Source of the DNA: Pararhodonellum marinum
GTDB lineage: Bacteria > Bacteroidota > Bacteroidia > Cytophagales > Cyclobacteriaceae
NCBI RefSeq assembly: GCF_015354735.1
Contig: NZ_JACEFJ010000002.1
Location: 496,001 to 560,000, forward strand
Length of the DNA stretch: 64,000 nt
Reading direction: 5' to 3'
Part shown: positions 26,681-35,729 of the stretch, one piece after another
Layout: every line of letters starts with the position of its first letter
Position numbering within the stretch: the first letter of the stretch is position 1
Made by a program: the position numbers and the translations under genes
The notes under the pieces: generated by a model
What the model was told of the DNA's origin: nothing
What the model saw: the letters and a program-made list of their open reading frames with translations, nothing else
The model's database searches: none

Positions 26681-27811
26681 ATGGAAAAAAGATATTATAC
26701 AGACCAATTAAGGCAATTAACAAAGCGCGTTTTTTGCCTTTTGGTGATGGGCTTTTGCTTTTTTTCTTCAGTGATTTATGCGCAGGTTGAGCCCGTATCA
26801 GGACTTGAAAATCAGTCAAATGAAGCCATGCTTCCTTCCATGTGGTGGGTTTCCGTAATAGGTCTGCTCTTGTTGGTCCTATTGATTTTTTTGCTTGGGT
26901 GGTGGTTGATTGTGAGAGAAAGAGAACGCACCAAGCAAAAAGAACAGCAATTGCTCAAGGATATTGATAAGGCCCAAGAAAAGCTTCAAGTCATACAACA
27001 ACAACTGATTCAACAGGAAAAATTGGCCAGTTTGGGCCAATTGGCAGCAGGTATCGCCCATGAAATCAAAAACCCGCTCAACTTTGTAAACAATTTTTCG
27101 GAATTAAGTCTTGAATACATTGAAGAAATCAACGAATATTTGGACAAACAAAAAGACGATGAAGTCAAAGCCGAGATCAAAATACTTTTAAATGATGTTT
27201 CTGCCAACCTGACTAAAATCTTACAACATGGTTCAAGGGCGGATGGCATAGTTCGATCCATGTTGATGCATTCCAGAGGAGGTAAAAGCATCAAGGAAGC
27301 TGTGGATTTGAATGAATTGATCAGAGAGTACGTCAACTTGGCTTTTCACGGAATGCGAGCCAATAAAAACCCCATCAATGTGACCATAGAATATGATTTA
27401 GAAGATGGTATGGACAAGCTTTTGCTCTATCCCGAAGATTTCAGCCGAGTAATTTTGAACCTCTGTAAAAATGCTTTTGATGCCATGCGCGAAAAGCTGG
27501 ATACAATTGCAAAAATTGATGCTTCTGAAGGAAATAGGCCCCCTGCTTATGGTCCCAAATTGTTGGTCCGCAGCCGTGAGATCAAAGATAAGGTGCAGAT
27601 TCAAATTGAGGACAATGGACCAGGCATATCCGAAGCGATTAAGGACAAATTACTGATGCCCTTTTTTACCACCAAAAAAGGCACTGAGGGAACCGGCTTG
27701 GGCTTGAGCATCACCAATGACATCGTAAAAAATCATGATGGCACCTTAGAAGTTGAATCCGAAATTGGAGAATTTACCCGGTTCAATATTTTATTACCAA
27801 AAAACACTTAA
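26681..27811 (+). CDS. Membrane sensor histidine kinase 2 of the cluster
   Basis: 376 residues from ATG 26681; an ATG at 26645 is also open but adds residues ahead of the signal-like start. There is a signal peptide or first helix (VFCLLVMGFCFFSSVIYAQ), about 25 extracytoplasmic residues, a second helix (WWVSVIGLLLLVLLIFLLGW), a coiled linker, then the kinase with His in [21 protein letters not shown]-box VILNLCKNAFDAM and G boxes DNGPGISE and [11 protein letters not shown] complete it. It ends 9 bases before the receiver at 27821. With such a small outside part it may sense membrane state or a partner. Confidence 0.87.
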   Translation: MEKRYYTDQLRQLTKRVFCLLVMGFCFFSSVIYAQVEPVSGLENQSNEAMLPSMWWVSVIGLLLLVLLIFLLGWWLIVRERERTKQKEQQLLKDIDKAQEKLQVIQQQLIQQEKLASLGQLAAGIAHEIKNPLNFVNNFSELSLEYIEEINEYLDKQKDDEVKAEIKILLNDVSANLTKILQHGSRADGIVRSMLMHSRGGKSIKEAVDLNELIREYVNLAFHGMRANKNPINVTIEYDLEDGMDKLLLYPEDFSRVILNLCKNAFDAMREKLDTIAKIDASEGNRPPAYGPKLLVRSREIKDKVQIQIEDNGPGISEAIKDKLLMPFFTTKKGTEGTGLGLSITNDIVKNHDGTLEVESEIGEFTRFNILLPKNT

Positions 27812-27820
27812 TTGACCCAT

Positions 27821-28195
27821 ATGAAAATTTTAATTGTTGATGATGAAAAGGACGTGGAAATGCTGTTTCGTCAAAAATTCAGAAAAGAAATAAAAAACGG
27901 AAACCTGGAGTTGGTTTTTGCTTTTTCAGGCGCAGAGGCAATGCGAGTGTTGGAGGAATCCAACCCACCCAAGGTGGTTTATGTGTTTTCGGATATCAAC
28001 ATGCCTGGCATGACCGGATTGGAATTATTGGATAAAATCAAGGAGAAGTATCCCCAGATCAACGTGAGCATGATTTCCGCTTATGGGGATTCGGATAATT
28101 ATAACAAAGCGATCAAATCAGGAGCGAAAGAATTTTTCACCAAACCCATTAACTTTGATTCTTTAAGAGAAGAAATTAAAGCCTTAATGAATTAA
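27821..28195 (+). CDS. Stand-alone response-regulator receiver
   Basis: 124 residues from ATG 27821, so the protein starts MKILIVDDEKDVEML; the TTG at 27812 would add MTH and is unlikely. It is only a receiver: acidic pair D7-D8, phospho-acceptor D58 in FSDINMPGMTG, a Ser/Thr switch in SMISAYGD and Lys in FFTKPINFDS. With no output domain it probably acts through protein contact, as a phosphate sink or relay between the kinase and the receiver-cyclase encoded 18 bases downstream. Confidence 0.88.
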   Translation: MKILIVDDEKDVEMLFRQKFRKEIKNGNLELVFAFSGAEAMRVLEESNPPKVVYVFSDINMPGMTGLELLDKIKEKYPQINVSMISAYGDSDNYNKAIKSGAKEFFTKPINFDSLREEIKALMN

Positions 28196-28213
28196 GCATA
28201 TTACTGACAAGCA

Positions 28214-29254
28214 ATGGCAAAGATTCTCGTAGTAGATGATGAAGCAGATTTGGAAGTACTGATCAAACAGAAATTCAGGCAAAAAATCCGCCAGAATGAA
28301 TATGAGTTTTTGTTTGCCATGAACGGAAGGGAAGCCCTTGAGCAACTTCAGATTCACAAAGATGTCGATGTGATTTTGAGTGATATCAATATGCCAGAAA
28401 TGGATGGTCTCACCCTGTTGACCAAATTGAGTGAGCAAAACCTGCTGCTGAAATCGGTCATTGTCTCGGCATATGGAGATATGGACAACATCCGTACTGC
28501 CATGAACCGGGGAGCTTTTGATTTTGTGACCAAACCGGTCAATTTTGCCGATCTGGAAATTACGATAGAAAAGACCCTCAAACATGTACTCCAGCTCAAA
28601 GAAACGGTGAAGGCAGTAAAAGAAAACAACATCCTCAAAATGTATGTAGATGAGACGGTGCTAAACTTCATGGGGGGAATGGAAATTGAGAAAGCGCTTT
28701 TCCACAACCGGACCGTGGAAGGAACAGTGGCTTTTATTGACATTTGCAGTTTTACAGCCATCAGCGAATTTGAGGCAGCAGACAAGGTGGTCGAACTTTT
28801 AAACCAGTACTTTGACATCATGGTCAAAGAAATCATTAAGGAAAACGGGGTCGTGGATAAGTTTATAGGAGATGCCGTGATGGCAGTATTTACCGGAGAA
28901 TACCACTTGGATAGGGCTTTGGATGCCAGTTTGGCGATACGTCAGACACTAAAAAGCGAACCAGTGTACAAAGGCAAGTCTACCTTTGAACCCAAGGTAT
29001 CTGTAGGAATCAATTCCGGAGAAATGGTGTCAGGCAACATCGGTTCTTCCACGCTGCGAAGGTTGGATTATACGGTAATCGGTGATACGGTCAATACCGC
29101 GGCAAGACTTCAGGCTGCTGCTGATCAAAACCAGATCCTGATCTCCGAAAAGAGTTACGAGATGGTTAAAGAATCCTTTCAATGCAAGGAGGTAGGTCCA
29201 CTGACCCTTAAAAACAAGAAGTCCCCGCTGATCGCTTATGAGGTCATTGCATGA
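28214..29254 (+). CDS. Receiver fused to a class III adenylate/guanylate cyclase
   Basis: 346 residues. Residues 1-125 are a receiver with D57 as acceptor (LSDINMPEMDG) and Lys in FVTKPVNFADL. A linker helix follows, then the class III catalytic domain: first metal Asp in VAFIDICSF, second in KFIGDAVMAVF, and the Asn/Arg transition-state pair in YTVIGDTVNTAARL. The Lys of VVDKFIGD and Asp of RLDYTVIGD match the Lys-Asp pair that selects ATP over GTP, so cAMP is the likely product. Phosphorylation by the kinases upstream would then set cyclase activity; this is inferred from domain order and gene order. Confidence 0.9.
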   Translation: MAKILVVDDEADLEVLIKQKFRQKIRQNEYEFLFAMNGREALEQLQIHKDVDVILSDINMPEMDGLTLLTKLSEQNLLLKSVIVSAYGDMDNIRTAMNRGAFDFVTKPVNFADLEITIEKTLKHVLQLKETVKAVKENNILKMYVDETVLNFMGGMEIEKALFHNRTVEGTVAFIDICSFTAISEFEAADKVVELLNQYFDIMVKEIIKENGVVDKFIGDAVMAVFTGEYHLDRALDASLAIRQTLKSEPVYKGKSTFEPKVSVGINSGEMVSGNIGSSTLRRLDYTVIGDTVNTAARLQAAADQNQILISEKSYEMVKESFQCKEVGPLTLKNKKSPLIAYEVIA

Positions 29255-29278
29255 TCCAGTACGCTGAAATTCAATTTT

Positions 29279-29554
29279 TTAAATAAAGCAGGCCCATTTT
29301 TCGGAACCTTGGTTGATTGGATCACCTGAAGTTCCATTGAAGCCCAAGCCCCATTTTCCAAAAGCCCCCGTCGCGTAGCCAGCCTCCTTCAACAGTTTGG
29401 GAATTGTCATTAAGGTATCGGGCATAGGATACTGAGCCTCTGGCATGACTTCAAAATTGCCCCTGACGGGTGTATGGCCAGTATGGAGACCTGTCATAAA
29501 TGCCGGGCGTGAGGGTGCACATACCTTTGTGCCTGTGTAGTGGTTGGAAAAAAA
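29279..29554 (-). pseudogene. Internal fragment of a sulfatase gene
   Basis: The frame reads FFSNHYTGTKVCAPSRPAFM then TGLHTGHTPVRGN and IPKLLKEAGYATGAFGKWGL. It includes the formylglycine motif C-x-P-S-R of type I sulfatases and the G-K-W-G-L turn. The N-terminal metal-binding start (the usual N-I-V-x-I-x-A-D-D region) and everything after DPINQGS are missing. The frame upstream of 29554 is unrelated sequence. It lies just past the 3' end of the rhamnosidase gene on the same strand and may be a relic of a third gene of that operon. Confidence 0.65.
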
Positions 29555-29657
29555 ATCCCCTTTTTGGCCATCAGACCCAGGTGGGGGGTCAATTTTTACC
29601 TGATTTGCCCAACTCAGGCAAAACTCTAGATGAATCATTTCTATCCAGAAAAGAAGC

Positions 29658-32456
29658 TCATTTTTTTATGCTGATTAAGTTTAACTGACCCAGTTTTCCT
29701 CTTGGAGAGATCCTTACCTCGGCTCCCTCAGGTACTGAGTATTCCAGAAAAAGGTTGTCCCCTTTGATTTCCCATGACACATCCACCGGACCTAATGGGT
29801 GCATCACTCTTCCTTTAGCCCAGGTAAGACTTTCTGATTGGGGCTGGATTTCAATCAGGTCAGCACTGAAGTCTTTAAAAAAACCCAAGTTTACCCCAAG
29901 TGTTTCTGTGGCAAAGAAAAAGGCAGGATGTCCAGTCCATGCATGGCTGGAGGTGCCCAAAACTCCTGTCACATCAAAGTTTTCCCATACGGTGGGTTTG
30001 TCATTGTGCAAGGCCATGGGTCCCCAATGCTTGTGGATAAACTGCTCGGCAGTGCCTGCATCCCCAGCTTGATAAAGCAATGAGAATAGATAAAATGAGC
30101 TGTAGGGAGAGATTTTTCTTTTGCGGGTTTCCTGCCCGATGTCCTCCAATTCTACTTTTAACCATTCTAAAATGTCATCGGATTGCCTGGAATCACTGAT
30201 GCCAAACAAGGCCGCCCAAATGCTTGAGCTCAGGTGTTTTTTGGCCAGAAATTCCCCTTCCTTGATTCCATCCTGATAGTTTCTTGCTTCGGTATCAAAT
30301 AGTACCTCATTGACCGCCTGGCCAAGTGAGGCAGCTTCCGAATCAAAGTAGGCCTTATCTTCCTCTAAACCCAGTTTACCTGACCAATTGGCCATCACTT
30401 TTAGGGAATGATGCATCATGGCCTGAAAAGCGGTCATGATGGCGTTCTTTTTATTGATTTCCGACCATTCGATAAATACACTCTCCGTATGAATCAATCC
30501 CGCTTCATTTTTCCTGTTAAGGTGATGCCCTAAAAGGCTTTTGTATGCTGGATAATAGGCCTCCACCAAGGACCAGTCCCCAGTATATTGGCTGTAGACG
30601 TCCAATGCAATCAAGGTGGCCAGAGGATAATCATCATGTACGTTTGGCTCGCCTTCCCACATCTCTTCCCGATACATGTCCTGAAAAACGTGTAAGGAAT
30701 GTCTTATCAGATCCATATCTCCACTGATGGCCATGGTGATGGCTTGCTGAGGCAACATATCTCCGGCATAAAGGCCCCTTTCTCGGAAAGGGGTGTCGGT
30801 ATAGGCATCCTCGGCACACAGCTGCAGGGTTCTCCAACTGGCTTCCCAGATTCGGTCAAACAAGGGATTTGAGCAGGAAAAGCTCCCTGCTGTTTCAAAA
30901 GGGTACACTTGCCGGATCACACCCACTTTGCTAATGGTTTTAGGACCTGCTGTACCCCGGATGTTGATTTTCAGATACCGGGCGCCATAGGGTTTGAAGG
31001 ATTGATAGCGGGTCTGCCCTGCTGCGGTGACAAATTTCAGGCCTGCGCCTATTTGTGGCCGCTTGTATAACCATGGCAATCCATCTTGATCCAGTTCTTC
31101 ACTGAAGCCTATGTCTATGATGGTGCCTTCAGGAAAATCACCTTCCACAAAGAGATGGCCCAGCTGGGTTTCCCCCAAATCCATAAACAACGTATGTCCA
31201 CTTGGATTGTCCGGTAAAAGGATCTTACCCGGGACAGGTCCGGCAGGGAGGATTTGTTTTTCCAAATCGGGTTCATACCAAGCCACATCCCTTGCGGGTT
31301 GATTGGCTGCTGCCTGATGGATCTCCCAGAGACCTATCTCCCTGATTCGTTCCAAAGGTTGGGTAAGGTCAAGTTCTTGGATCTTTTCATCTATCACCGG
31401 ATCCAAAGGAGCGAAAGAGCGAAAGGGCTCCAAAGCATTGGTTTGTTGACTCGAGGAGATGACCAATCCTTTATCTTTGGGCAAGGCCATGTAAAAATCC
31501 CAGGTTCCCCAGATGATGCGATTTCGGACCAAAAAGGAATTCCAGCCTTTTTTCAAAGGCAAAGCATGGTCCTGCCGGTAATTGTCCCTGGATTGGTTTG
31601 GTAGCTGTTTTAATTTTTTTCCGTTCAACACATGCTCTCCCCACCACAAGCCGGCGGTTACCACTTGTTCACGGGGAGAATAAATAAAGGTATAGGCCAA
31701 TCCCATGTAGGGTTTACTGTATTCCCGGATGTTTTCATCTCTGGAAGGGATCCGAAATGAATGGATTTCCTCTACGTCCAAAATGGGATAAACCCCAAAG
31801 GTCCTGATGGCCTGAAGCTCCTGTTTGGTCAAGGGGGCAATGGGTCTAGGTGCCATTTCTCCCCAATTGTTTTGACTACTTAATTTAACGGGTATTTGCC
31901 AGCCTTCAAGGTTCTGTTTTGTGTCTAGCCATCCCTTGTCTTTGCTACTGTCCCAGCTTTCTATGGGCCCTTGGGCAAATGAAAAACGAGGCGTAGTCTG
32001 ATCATAACCCAAGGACTTGCGGGCCCGCCAGCTTTCTGTATCCAAGCTTATTTTTTGGTCGGGGGAGGTTATTTCTCCCCAAATGGCCACCCCCCCATGG
32101 TAATCGAACAATTGGAAAGTTTCCATTCCATTACATAGTGCCAAAACCGTGATGACATTTTCTCCGGTTTTTAAATAAGGGATGAGGTCATGGGTATCAA
32201 AATAGGGATGGGCATGAAAAGACCTGACCGGACCGAAACCCAGATAGCTCCCATTGACATAGAGCACATACCTGGAATCGGCATACAGATTTAATTCTGC
32301 CGAATCAGGAAGCTTGTTCAGTTGGAATTCCTTTCTGAAAAAAACATATTCATTGCGCTCGGCACCGGATTCCCTGATCCAATACAACGATTGTCCACTG
32401 GCCATGTTGCAAACCAAAGCCAGCAGACTAAGGCAAAAATATTGTCGAAATTTCAT
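29658..32456 (-). CDS. Secreted GH78-like alpha-L-rhamnosidase
   Basis: 932 residues with a signal peptide (YFCLSLLALVCNMASGQS). N-terminal beta-sandwich modules carry rhamnosidase-type segments such as ADSRYVLYVNGSYLGFGPVR; the alpha/alpha-barrel follows from about residue 520 (SNPLFDRIWEASWRTLQLCA). The expected catalytic loop is DTPFRERGLYAGD (about residues 554-566), where acidic residues serve as acid and base in GH78. It would cleave terminal L-rhamnose from glycans. The start overlaps the end of the sulfatase gene by four bases, so both are translated from one message, suggesting action on a sulfated or rhamnose-bearing glycan. Confidence 0.82.
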   Translation of the reverse strand: MKFRQYFCLSLLALVCNMASGQSLYWIRESGAERNEYVFFRKEFQLNKLPDSAELNLYADSRYVLYVNGSYLGFGPVRSFHAHPYFDTHDLIPYLKTGENVITVLALCNGMETFQLFDYHGGVAIWGEITSPDQKISLDTESWRARKSLGYDQTTPRFSFAQGPIESWDSSKDKGWLDTKQNLEGWQIPVKLSSQNNWGEMAPRPIAPLTKQELQAIRTFGVYPILDVEEIHSFRIPSRDENIREYSKPYMGLAYTFIYSPREQVVTAGLWWGEHVLNGKKLKQLPNQSRDNYRQDHALPLKKGWNSFLVRNRIIWGTWDFYMALPKDKGLVISSSQQTNALEPFRSFAPLDPVIDEKIQELDLTQPLERIREIGLWEIHQAAANQPARDVAWYEPDLEKQILPAGPVPGKILLPDNPSGHTLFMDLGETQLGHLFVEGDFPEGTIIDIGFSEELDQDGLPWLYKRPQIGAGLKFVTAAGQTRYQSFKPYGARYLKINIRGTAGPKTISKVGVIRQVYPFETAGSFSCSNPLFDRIWEASWRTLQLCAEDAYTDTPFRERGLYAGDMLPQQAITMAISGDMDLIRHSLHVFQDMYREEMWEGEPNVHDDYPLATLIALDVYSQYTGDWSLVEAYYPAYKSLLGHHLNRKNEAGLIHTESVFIEWSEINKKNAIMTAFQAMMHHSLKVMANWSGKLGLEEDKAYFDSEAASLGQAVNEVLFDTEARNYQDGIKEGEFLAKKHLSSSIWAALFGISDSRQSDDILEWLKVELEDIGQETRKRKISPYSSFYLFSLLYQAGDAGTAEQFIHKHWGPMALHNDKPTVWENFDVTGVLGTSSHAWTGHPAFFFATETLGVNLGFFKDFSADLIEIQPQSESLTWAKGRVMHPLGPVDVSWEIKGDNLFLEYSVPEGAEVRISPRGKLGQLNLISIKK

Positions 32457-34375
32457 TGACCTTTACTTTTAAATTCATCTAAAATCCGACTTTGAACCCT
32501 AAAAGGATAGCCAAACTGCTCAGAGTAATTCTCTTCTGACAAGTTTGAGATTTCTTGGATGAAGAGGGGCATAGGCTCATTTAAAACCTCAAGCGTATTC
32601 AAAGTTCTCAGCAATACATATGAGCTTTGTGTGGCCATGCTTTCCCTGAAGAGATCAAGGGCGGTTTCCTTTTCTCCCATGATGTAGCATGCTTCTGCTA
32701 AGGCCACCTTCACATCTCCCGAGGTGGTTTCAGTCATATCCATCAAATCCTGCTTCATATCAGAGGGATCATCCATCATTCTTACCCCCAATATGCCCCA
32801 AAACTGAAAAGCAGGGTTTTGATGATTCAAAAGTGCTCTGATGTCATCAGGATACTGGTTTTGTGTCATTTTAAAGACACTTCGAATCAGGCTTTCCAGC
32901 GTATCTGAGGCATACATTTGATCGTATCTCAGTCCCTCGTTGAGTCGCTTTTGGTATAGCAATCCTTCCGGAACAAAGCCCAGGTCATTGATCGAGATGA
33001 GGTGATCCAACAAATCTGAACGCATGGTCTCCAAGGTTTCCTGATAAGCAGGATCCTGAGCCAGGTTGTACAATTCAAAAGGGTCATTTTCTGTGTCATA
33101 TAAAGCCTCAGATTCCCGGCTTTCCCAAAATTGACTTGTCAGCTCGTTGCACTTGCCCTCGAGGTAATGCTTTTCCCAAGCAGGCACATGGGCTGCTTTC
33201 CAGAGAAAACTCACCTTTTGCCCCGAGGGTCTAAAGGGCATAAAATTTTTGGTGTAGCGGTATTTTTTGTCCCTTATGGTTCGGACCAGGTCATAGGCTT
33301 CATCCATACGGTCCCGAAATCCAAAAGCATAGGCCGCTTCTTTTTGGGGATTTGGTCCCCAAAAGGCCGCTCCCTGCATGTGGCCTGGTTTTTCCAGTCC
33401 CGCCAAATTCAAAATACTGGGCGTGATGTCCAAAAAAGTAACCAGTCTGTCGGTAACGGTTCCGGGGGATTCAGGAGCAAGGTGCTGGTATTTCTCTGGA
33501 AACCATATGAACAGTGGGACTTTAAGTCCTGTTTCAAAGGGAAAGCGTTTGCTTCTGGCCATGACGCCTCCATGATCACTGGAATAGATGATGATGGTAT
33601 TGTCCAATTCTCCAATCTCCCGGAGATGATCGAGAAACATTTTGAACTCGTGGTCCATCATCTCCATCAATTCAAGGTATTTTGCCATGTCAGACCTCAC
33701 TTCTGGAATATCCGGAAGATATCCTGGAATGGAAATCTCGGCTGGGTCAATGGGGTGCAGACTTTCCTCAAGCATGTCCAACTCCTCTTGGGGCAAATGG
33801 GCAAAAGTAGACCTAAAGTAGTCTCTTGCCTTATCCTGTCCATGGAGCTTATCCTCATGGGTCATCCAAGTATTGTAAAACATAAAAAAAGGCTGATCGG
33901 GTGTCCTTTCTGCCAAGGCCTCATCCATGGCCCACCAGTCATCTATATGCCAACTTTGGTCGTCCCTATCAATGTTGTAATCTCTTTTTTTCCGGAGAGA
34001 ATTGAAATATCCCGCCTCCTTCAGGTAACTGGTAAAATATCCGATCTGGTCTGCGATAGCTACATTCGAGCGCATATGTTGGGATCCCATGGTTACCGGT
34101 AATACGCCTGTGATGATGCCTGATCTGGATGGAGCACAAACAGGTGCATTGGAAAAAGCATTGGTGTATAGTATCCCCGCCCTTGCCATGCTGTCCAAGG
34201 TGGGCGTCCGCACAAACGTGTTTCCATAGACACCCAAATAAGGGCTGTTGTCTTCACTGACAAACCAGGCAATGTTGGGCCTTTGGATTTCTTTTTCTTT
34301 ACAAGAAAAAAAAGCAAAACCAATCATCAGGCAAATCAAACAATATCTAATCGAACGTTCTATTGGTTTGGGCAT
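32453..34375 (-). CDS. Formylglycine-dependent sulfatase, lipoprotein
   Basis: 640 residues. A signal peptide ends in a lipobox (GFAFFSC). The catalytic motif is C80-A-P-S-R-S-G, where Cys becomes formylglycine; the first metal site is in RPNIAWFVSEDNSPYLGVYG, and further metal residues lie in IIYSSDHGG. The E-D-N version of the N-terminal metal motif is common in N-sulfoglucosamine-sulfohydrolase-like members, but the substrate remains open. A C-terminal region of about 130 residues (NQNPAFQFWGILGVRMMDDP onwards) looks helical and HEAT-like and is not part of the core. An anaerobic-type or FGE maturase is not in this window. Confidence 0.88.
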   Translation of the reverse strand: MPKPIERSIRYCLICLMIGFAFFSCKEKEIQRPNIAWFVSEDNSPYLGVYGNTFVRTPTLDSMARAGILYTNAFSNAPVCAPSRSGIITGVLPVTMGSQHMRSNVAIADQIGYFTSYLKEAGYFNSLRKKRDYNIDRDDQSWHIDDWWAMDEALAERTPDQPFFMFYNTWMTHEDKLHGQDKARDYFRSTFAHLPQEELDMLEESLHPIDPAEISIPGYLPDIPEVRSDMAKYLELMEMMDHEFKMFLDHLREIGELDNTIIIYSSDHGGVMARSKRFPFETGLKVPLFIWFPEKYQHLAPESPGTVTDRLVTFLDITPSILNLAGLEKPGHMQGAAFWGPNPQKEAAYAFGFRDRMDEAYDLVRTIRDKKYRYTKNFMPFRPSGQKVSFLWKAAHVPAWEKHYLEGKCNELTSQFWESRESEALYDTENDPFELYNLAQDPAYQETLETMRSDLLDHLISINDLGFVPEGLLYQKRLNEGLRYDQMYASDTLESLIRSVFKMTQNQYPDDIRALLNHQNPAFQFWGILGVRMMDDPSDMKQDLMDMTETTSGDVKVALAEACYIMGEKETALDLFRESMATQSSYVLLRTLNTLEVLNEPMPLFIQEISNLSEENYSEQFGYPFRVQSRILDEFKSKGQ

Positions 34376-34691
34376 AGCGCTTTAGGGATTAACGGATAAG
34401 GTTAAAAATACAAGCAAATGTTTCGGAGACTTTCCTGTACTGTCTTTTTGATGGAAGACCTATTGGTAAAGTGAATACCAGCAAGTTTTTACCTCTACCC
34501 TTCCAAATGGAGCTTGATTTCCTTATCTTATTCAATTAATTTTTAACTCAAAATGATACGGATATGAAAAACAAAGCTGCTTTGGTTTCCCTGTTCCATA
34601 GGCAATTTACAATTTATAACATGTCATCCATCTACATGCCGGATCGGTATTCAATTAAGTTAATGGGTTTGCTGTGTGATTAACTTAAAAA
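34376..34691. other. Divergent promoter region between the sulfatase/rhamnosidase and apiose operons
   Basis: 316 AT-rich bases that should drive both operons. I find no exact Bacteroidota -7 element (TAnnTTTG) correctly placed for either side, and no clear operator palindrome. Confidence 0.5.
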
Positions 34692-35729
34692 ATGATGGAA
34701 GAAAAGCTAAAATTCGCGGTACTAGGGACAGGTTTTTGGTCTGATTTCCAAATCAAAGGTTGGCAGGAAATAGAAGGAGTTGAATTGGTAGCCCTTTGTG
34801 ACCCTGAAGGCGACAAAGCAGAAGAGTCAGCCAAGAGACATGGAATAAATCGTTTTTATCAAGACGCTTCAGCACTCTTAGAAAATGAAACTTTAGATTT
34901 CGTGGATATCATCAGTAGCATTCCTTCCCATGCACAGCTTGTGCGCTTGGCTGCCAAAAAAGGTGTCCACGTCATTTGCCAAAAACCCATGGCGGAAGAC
35001 TTTCAAACTTGCAAGGAATTGGTAGAGGTCTGCCAAAAGGCAGGGGTTCAGTTTTTCATTCATGAAAATGCCCGGTTTCAACTTCCGATTAGGGCTTGCA
35101 AGGATTTGATTCAAAACGGTGAAATCGGTCAGCCTTTCAAGGCCAGATTGACTTTTTGCTCTGGGTTTCCGGTCTTTGAAAATCAACCTTCACTAGCTAA
35201 TTTGGATCAGTTCATCATTTCTGACTTGGGTGTACATTTATTAGATACGGCACGTTTTCTATTTGGGGAGGTTGAGCAAATCTATTGTCAGACCCAGAAG
35301 GTTAACCCCAAAATCAAAGGGGAAGATGTAGCCAATATCCTGATGCGGATGCAAAACGGGATCGATTGTTTTGTAGAAATGTCCTATGCCTCCTATTTGG
35401 AAAAAGAATCTTTTCCTCAGACGCTCATGCTCATTGAAGGAGATACCGGTTCGATGAGACTGGACCACAACCATCTCCTTACCCTAACCCAAAAAGGCAA
35501 AGGAAGCAGCAGCTGGAAAGTTGATCCACCGGTTTATGCTTGGGCTGACCCGGATTATGCTCTGATTCATTCTTCCATTGTTGCTTGCAACCTCAACATC
35601 TTGTCAGGCCTTCAAGGCAAAGGAATAGGAGAAACAAGCGGCGCTGATAACCTGAAAACCATGGAATTGGTATTTTTGTCTTATGATTCCGCTCAACATA
35701 ACCAAGTGATGAAACCTAAACATGGATAG
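34692..35729 (+). CDS. apsD: Gfo/Idh/MocA oxidoreductase, probable D-apiose 1-dehydrogenase
   Basis: 345 residues, no signal peptide. The N-terminal Rossmann fold opens with FAVLGTGFWSDFQIKGWQEI; the E-L-V-A-L-C-D segment provides the cofactor-binding acidic residue, and ICQKPMAEDF is the family E/Q-K-P motif. The C-terminal alpha/beta domain includes the FIISDLGVHLLDTARFLFGE segment with its catalytic-region Asp and His. The family is broad, so the apiose assignment rests on context: it begins an operon with RuBisCO-like, DUF1537, ApnO-like, GH140-like and ApnL-like genes, the set described for oxidative D-apiose breakdown, where a Gfo/Idh/MocA enzyme makes apionolactone. It overlaps the next gene by 8 bases. 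Confidence 0.65.
   Translation: MMEEKLKFAVLGTGFWSDFQIKGWQEIEGVELVALCDPEGDKAEESAKRHGINRFYQDASALLENETLDFVDIISSIPSHAQLVRLAAKKGVHVICQKPMAEDFQTCKELVEVCQKAGVQFFIHENARFQLPIRACKDLIQNGEIGQPFKARLTFCSGFPVFENQPSLANLDQFIISDLGVHLLDTARFLFGEVEQIYCQTQKVNPKIKGEDVANILMRMQNGIDCFVEMSYASYLEKESFPQTLMLIEGDTGSMRLDHNHLLTLTQKGKGSSSWKVDPPVYAWADPDYALIHSSIVACNLNILSGLQGKGIGETSGADNLKTMELVFLSYDSAQHNQVMKPKHG

Noticed and set aside
33131-34102. 323-codon open frame on the plus strand inside the sulfatase gene
   Set aside because: It lies fully antisense to a well-supported sulfatase with all motifs; its translation has no domain features and reflects codon bias of the true strand.
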